64,000 bases of DNA, taken from Piper betle (lineage: Eukaryota; Streptophyta; Magnoliopsida; Piperales; Piperaceae). Location of the stretch: NCBI GenBank assembly GCA_033002965.1, contig JAURVB010003185.1, forward strand, positions 16,315 through 80,314, read 5' to 3'. Positions within the stretch are counted from its first letter, which is position 1. Every line of letters starts with the position of its first letter. The notes below the pieces were generated by a model. It was not told the DNA's origin. It was given only the letters and a program-made list of their open reading frames with translations, and searched no databases. Below are positions 60,085 through 64,000 of this stretch, in pieces. The position numbers and the translations under genes were made by a program.

Positions 60085-61333
60085 TTATTCTCTACAATGG
60101 AGGAGCACCACCTCCAAGGTGAGTCCTGGCCCAAGCCCAAAGAGCAATCCCCACTCCAAACCCTCCGGTCCCGTTGGCCGCCCCTTCGCGGCTGACCGCC
60201 GCCTCATCTCCTCCATCACAAACAACACACTGGCGCTCCACATGTTGTCGTACTCCTTCATCACTTCCCTATCGCCCGCAACTTCTCTGGCTGCAGCCCC
60301 AACCTCTGCTCCACCTTGTCCACTATTCCCCTACCCCCTGGGTGCACCACCCAGAACAGGGAGGTCCACTCTTCTTGATATGCACTGTTCAGTGCATAAT
60401 TGGTAGCTTTGATTAGTCTCTTCGCTATACAGTTTGCAATGCTGTTGAGTATCTCCGGTGACACGCTGAACATGTGCCCCTCCTCCCTCATCCCCACGTC
60501 GATCTTCCCTCCGGTGCTGGGGATAAGATACTGCCCAGCCGCGGCGAGCTCGAACACCGCCTTCTCTCTGGCGGAGAAACGTGGCGCTCTGACCACCATT
60601 GCCGCCGCGCCGTCTCCGAATATCGCCTGCCCGATGAGGTTCTCAACGTGGGTTTCAGACGGGCCGCGGAACCACCCGGTGACGGTGATTTCGGAACAGA
60701 CAGCAAGGATCCGCCCACTAGGGATGTTCTGGGCGCTTGGCCAGACGGAGAATGGTGCCGCCGCCGTAGCAGCCGACCTGGTAGAGCATGAGGCGGTCGA
60801 CGTTAGGGGAGAGGTGCAGGGGATTGAGGAGCTCGTAGTTAGTGCCTAGCATGGCGGCTCCACTGCTGCTGCAGAAGATGAGGCGGGAGGGCCGCCCAGT
60901 TGGCGATGGCGCGGAGTGTGGTGAGGGTGGCCGAGGCGAGGGACCTTGGCATCCACGAGGCTTTGGCGGATGTTGAGGGAGGGAGGCGCCCTTAAGCATC
61001 TTCTCTCTCTCACGATGAGAAGTGCAATTCAAATCCCATGAATCGAGTTTAATTAAAGTAAAATTTAACTAGACTCGATTTGATTATAATTTGAATTCAA
61101 CTTAATAATTTAATATAATTATATATATAATATTATTTATTTATTCAAAATATATTTAAAATCATAAATACATATTCATTATTGGCTACATATCAAAGCA
61201 AGGGTAGTGGTTAGGGTGTTTTATTTTTTATTTTTTATTTTTTTATTAAATTTGAGTTATTATTATAATCGAACAATCCAAATTGTAGCTAGTTATATAT
61301 GTTTATATATAATAAAATAACAAAGTAGCATCG

Positions 61334-61366
61334 ATAACTTAGTTGGGAGAGCGTCATCCTAAAGAA
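61334..61366 (+). repeat. tRNA-like 5' half (tRNA-Phe-like A-box region)
   Basis: ATAACTTAGTTGGGAGAGCG followed by TCATCCTAAAG resembles the D-arm and anticodon-arm start of plant tRNA-Phe (TAGCTCAGTTGGGAGAGCG, then TCAGACTGAAG). No anticodon loop, T-arm or B-box follows, so it is a fragment, perhaps of a SINE, and not a tRNA gene. Confidence 0.4.
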
Positions 61367-61394
61367 AAATAGAATTGTAATTGATAATTGGGCC

Positions 61395-62370
61395 TAATTA
61401 TGCGAGCCAGCTCGTGAACTACTTTCGAATTAGTTTCGAGCTCTCAAACCAGCTGGGTTTCGAGCTAGTTTCTGAGTTCGTCAAAATTAAACAATTTAAG
61501 TGTATTCGAGCCAGAGTTAAGCTCGAATAGCATAAAAAAATGTTGAAGTTGATTTTGAGCATATATGTTCAAAACTCGTTTGATCACGAGTCGAGTTCAA
61601 ACCGAATTTCGAGCTATTCAAGTCCAAGTTCGAACACAATCCAAGCTCGGCTCACTCTGAGTTGCAAAAATCGGTCGATTCTACTCAAAATTAGCCGATT
61701 TAAATCGGATCGGAGGGTTTTCGATTCAAAAAAATAGCTAACTTGATCTTCATGCGAATCGGTTAGTGAATCAGCCGATTCGAGTGATTTCCGACCGATT
61801 CGCGCCGATTCTGAAATCGGCCAACGGGACTAGGGGGAGGATGGGGGCGGTGACGATGAGCAGCGAGGGCAGTGACTGGGCGACCCAGGGGGCCTGGTGG
61901 AGAGATGATCTGGAGGGTGTGGGGCGGCGATAGGTAGGGCTGGGCGGGCACGATGGGATCGGCGCAAGAAGGGGTTGGCGGTGTGTGGCGGCGGCGGGGA
62001 GGGACGGGATGGGGCTGGCGGGGCGCGGCTGGTGTGGAGAGAGAACTTGACTTGAATCCGACTCGAGTCAAAAATAATAACTAACTCTAAATACTTCAAA
62101 AAAATCCAAAAAATATGAAAAAAATACCATAAAAGATCATACATACATAATATCAAAATGACATATTCTATGACTAATAACCTATCGGATTTTGACTAAA
62201 TTAAAATTTTTTTATAGGAATAATTTAGATCAATTTAACTAAACTGAATCTTGACCGATTCAATCTGATTCAGTGACGCCATCGAAAACTGATTCTAATT
62301 CTGATTCCGATTACGATTCTGATTCTGATTTTTACAACTATGGGCTCACTCGTTTAGGAGCCCTACTCTT
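61395..62370. mobile_element. GAGC-rich repeat interrupted by a hAT-type element
   Basis: The left part (61395-61656) contains GTTTCGAGCTAGTTTCTGAG, AATTTAAGTGTATTCGAGCC and CACGAGTCGAGTTCAAAC, matching 33520-33770 in order and orientation. The right part (62343-62370) resumes with CTCACTCGTTTAGGAGCCCTAC, equivalent to the end at 33755-33785 (CTCGCTCAATTAGCACCCCTA). The sequence between is the separate element at 61657-62342. The whole lies in the intron of the polyketide synthase pseudogene. Confidence 0.55.
61657..62342. mobile_element. Non-autonomous hAT-type element, second copy, nested
   Basis: Flanked by an exact 8-bp direct repeat GGCTCACT (61649-61656 and 62343-62350). Ends are inverted repeats: left CTGAGTTGCAAAAATCGG, right (reverse complement) CATAGTTGTAAAAATCAG. 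It shares with 21426-22323, in inverted orientation, the ATCGG-rich ends, a GC-rich block (61830-62035) and the motif ACTCGAGTCAAAAATAATAA. No transposase is present. Confidence 0.75.
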
Positions 62371-63672
62371 CTTTATCATTGACCTCTCAACTAAAATCAT
62401 CATTATGAATAAGAATATTCACTAAGACTATTAGTTTTAACCAATGAAAATATTTTACTAAAGCAGGTTATATGTAAAGTCCGTCCAATTAAAATTAATA
62501 GATTCAACTAATTAAAATGCAATAAAATATAAACAGATCAAACTATTATAATTTATGTTCTCACTTAATTGAAATGGTCTATTTTAAAATTTGAGTATGT
62601 TTCTAAGACATTAGATTATCATATCTTATCATATTATATAAAAATAAAGGCTATACCTAATATTAGTTGCATATGGTGTGTCATCTTGCCTAGTTAACAT
62701 AAAATTGTCTGCTTAGCAGAAAAACTTATATAAATGTCAAATCAATTAAAGGATACTTTGATAATTAACATTTAACCCGGCAATTATAAAAAAATACTTG
62801 GCGATTTTAGCCTCCATGATAGAAATTTTCTTGCTCGGCAAACCATACAATCTAGGTCTTTTTATTTACTAGGCATGGAGGATGCTATAATATTGCTAGC
62901 TTGTATGATAGCTAGGAGTCTGCAATTCTTGTTTTGCAAATTATATAAGATTTAAATCACTAATATCTGCTTTGATGTAACTTAATTTTAACAAATTCCA
63001 TAATCAAATGATTAGAAAATTGATAAATTAAATACATAAATAGAAAGCTTATATATCAAGATAACCTAACTCACTACACCGTCGAATTGACTTGGGAAGT
63101 TTTGACTATTTTCAAGTGATTTCAATTTTGAACATAAATTTAATTGACTAATAATATATAATACTCTTTCATTAAAAAAATTCTATAATATTTACTTATA
63201 TTATTTGATTTTTTTACAGTAGATATTTATTTATTGTAGTCCTCAATATTATATTTATTTTCATAAATCTTAATATATTATTATTTATTAATCATCAATA
63301 TTCATCAATTTGTGAATTTCATAAATCTACTTAATAAACCTTAGAATAGGGTTTGGTTTTAGATAATTTAAATTTTCTACTTCTAATCATAATAATAAAA
63401 GCTAAATTTGTAATTTAATTTACTTTTATGAATAGGAAATTGAAATAATATCATTAAATAGTTAAAAGATACGTGACAAATCCTAATTAAACTAATACTT
63501 GTGTAAATAAGAAATTACCGATAATATTATAAAATTTTTAAAAGATACGTAGCATTACCGTATTTTATATATTAGTATAGATTTATAACCACAATAAATA
63601 ACTGTTTAATTTATACCAAACACTATCATCGTACCACCATGGTTGTAATCACCTTAAGTGTGACTGACTAAC
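62371..63672. other. Remainder of the polyketide synthase intron, AT-rich
   Basis: No gene, RNA or bounded repeat was recognised. Exon 1 of the pseudogene ends at about 63673, with GTTAGT as the likely donor. Confidence 0.4.
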
Positions 63673-63884
63673 AGATTGTCTAAACTTGCCCTTGAGCTCA
63701 ACCATATGGTAACTATTAGTGATGTTGAAGTAGAAGTCTGGGAAGCTGCTCTGCTCGACCACCGTCGGCAGCACCGCCGTGCCAATGGCCAGCATGGCCG
63801 CCATCGAGCAGCGAGGTAGCCCGGTGCAAGGCGGATGCTTTCCTTCTGAGCCCATTTTTATGCTCTCCCCACTATTCTTCTCCT

Positions 63885-63892
63885 TATTTATA
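63885..63892 (-). promoter_or_regulatory. Candidate TATA box of the polyketide synthase pseudogene
   Basis: On the minus strand CTATAAATAAGG lies about 30 bases before the ATG at 63855. The spacing would put the transcription start almost at that ATG, so either the leader is very short or a later ATG (for example codon 18) was used. Confidence 0.35.
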
Positions 63893-64000
63893 GACTTCTA
63901 ATTAAAAATAATTAGCTAAAATCCAGCCAGCTCCAATTATAAGAAAACAATTTTAGCGAATTCGAAGCAAAATGACGAACGAAGAAGTCTAATTTACCTG

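Larger units (their letters stand above)
60085..63855 (-). pseudogene. Type III polyketide synthase (chalcone synthase superfamily), decayed
   Basis: Exon 1 (63855 to about 63673) encodes A-A-M-L-A-I-G-T-A-V, then F-P-D-F-Y-F-N-I-T-N-S and M-V-E-L-K-G-K-F, the usual family N-terminus. Exon 2 remnants run from about 61030 to a stop at 60085. The catalytic triad residues of the family can be seen: Cys in [10 protein letters not shown], His in F-W-V-V-H-P-G-G, Asn in E-Y-D-N-M-W; the C-terminus has [13 protein letters not shown]. Active members condense malonyl-CoA onto CoA starters (chalcones, stilbenes, pyrones). Frame breaks lie at about 60985-61000 (with some codons lost after M-L-K), 60893-60899, 60733-60738 (about five bases lost) and 60261-60267. 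The intron of about 2.6 kb sits at the usual first-intron position but carries transposons. Substrate type cannot be told. Confidence 0.85.

Noticed and set aside
61334..61366. Considered as a functional tRNA-Phe gene
   Set aside because: No anticodon stem-loop, T-arm or acceptor 3' half follows the A-box-like region.

Overview
This is nuclear DNA of a flowering plant. Genes have many introns and plant-specific families (HD-ZIP IV, IQD, CSN1, type III polyketide synthase), separated by AT-rich intergenic DNA full of transposon remains. First exons are very GC-rich and GC falls towards the 3' end, which suggests a monocot, perhaps a commelinid; the species cannot be named from sequence alone.

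All recognised genes lie on the minus strand. From left to right: the first exon of a shaggy/GSK3-like kinase (353-412, gene leaves the window); a nine-exon HD-ZIP class IV homeodomain-START transcription factor (8622-13586); an intron-containing, decayed ribosomal protein eL24 pseudogene (34442-36687); a four-exon IQ67-domain calmodulin-binding protein (39291-43075); a complete six-exon COP9 signalosome subunit 1 (53574-56985); and a decayed type III polyketide synthase with a 2.6 kb intron (60085-63855). They do not form a pathway; this is an ordinary plant gene neighbourhood.

The intergenic space holds structured repeats: a long-TIR element (2073-3017); a 1.6 kb tandem duplication whose breakpoint lies in a MITE (15373-18665); hAT-type elements with exact 8-bp target duplications (21426-22323 and 61657-62342, the latter nested in an older repeat); two nested solo-LTR-like elements (26160-30920); an extremely GC-rich foldback element between TA microsatellites (31511-32570); a 62-bp LTR tip between 17-bp direct repeats (37361-37456); and a 0.72 kb direct duplication (44157-44874 / 49831-50549).

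Two points affect gene models. The HD-ZIP IV and IQD genes look functional apart from one-base shortages, best placed in short G/C runs, while CSN1 is intact; local consensus errors are as likely as pseudogenisation. No CRISPR, operon or clearly new molecular system was found; the most unusual material is the transposon and repair architecture.
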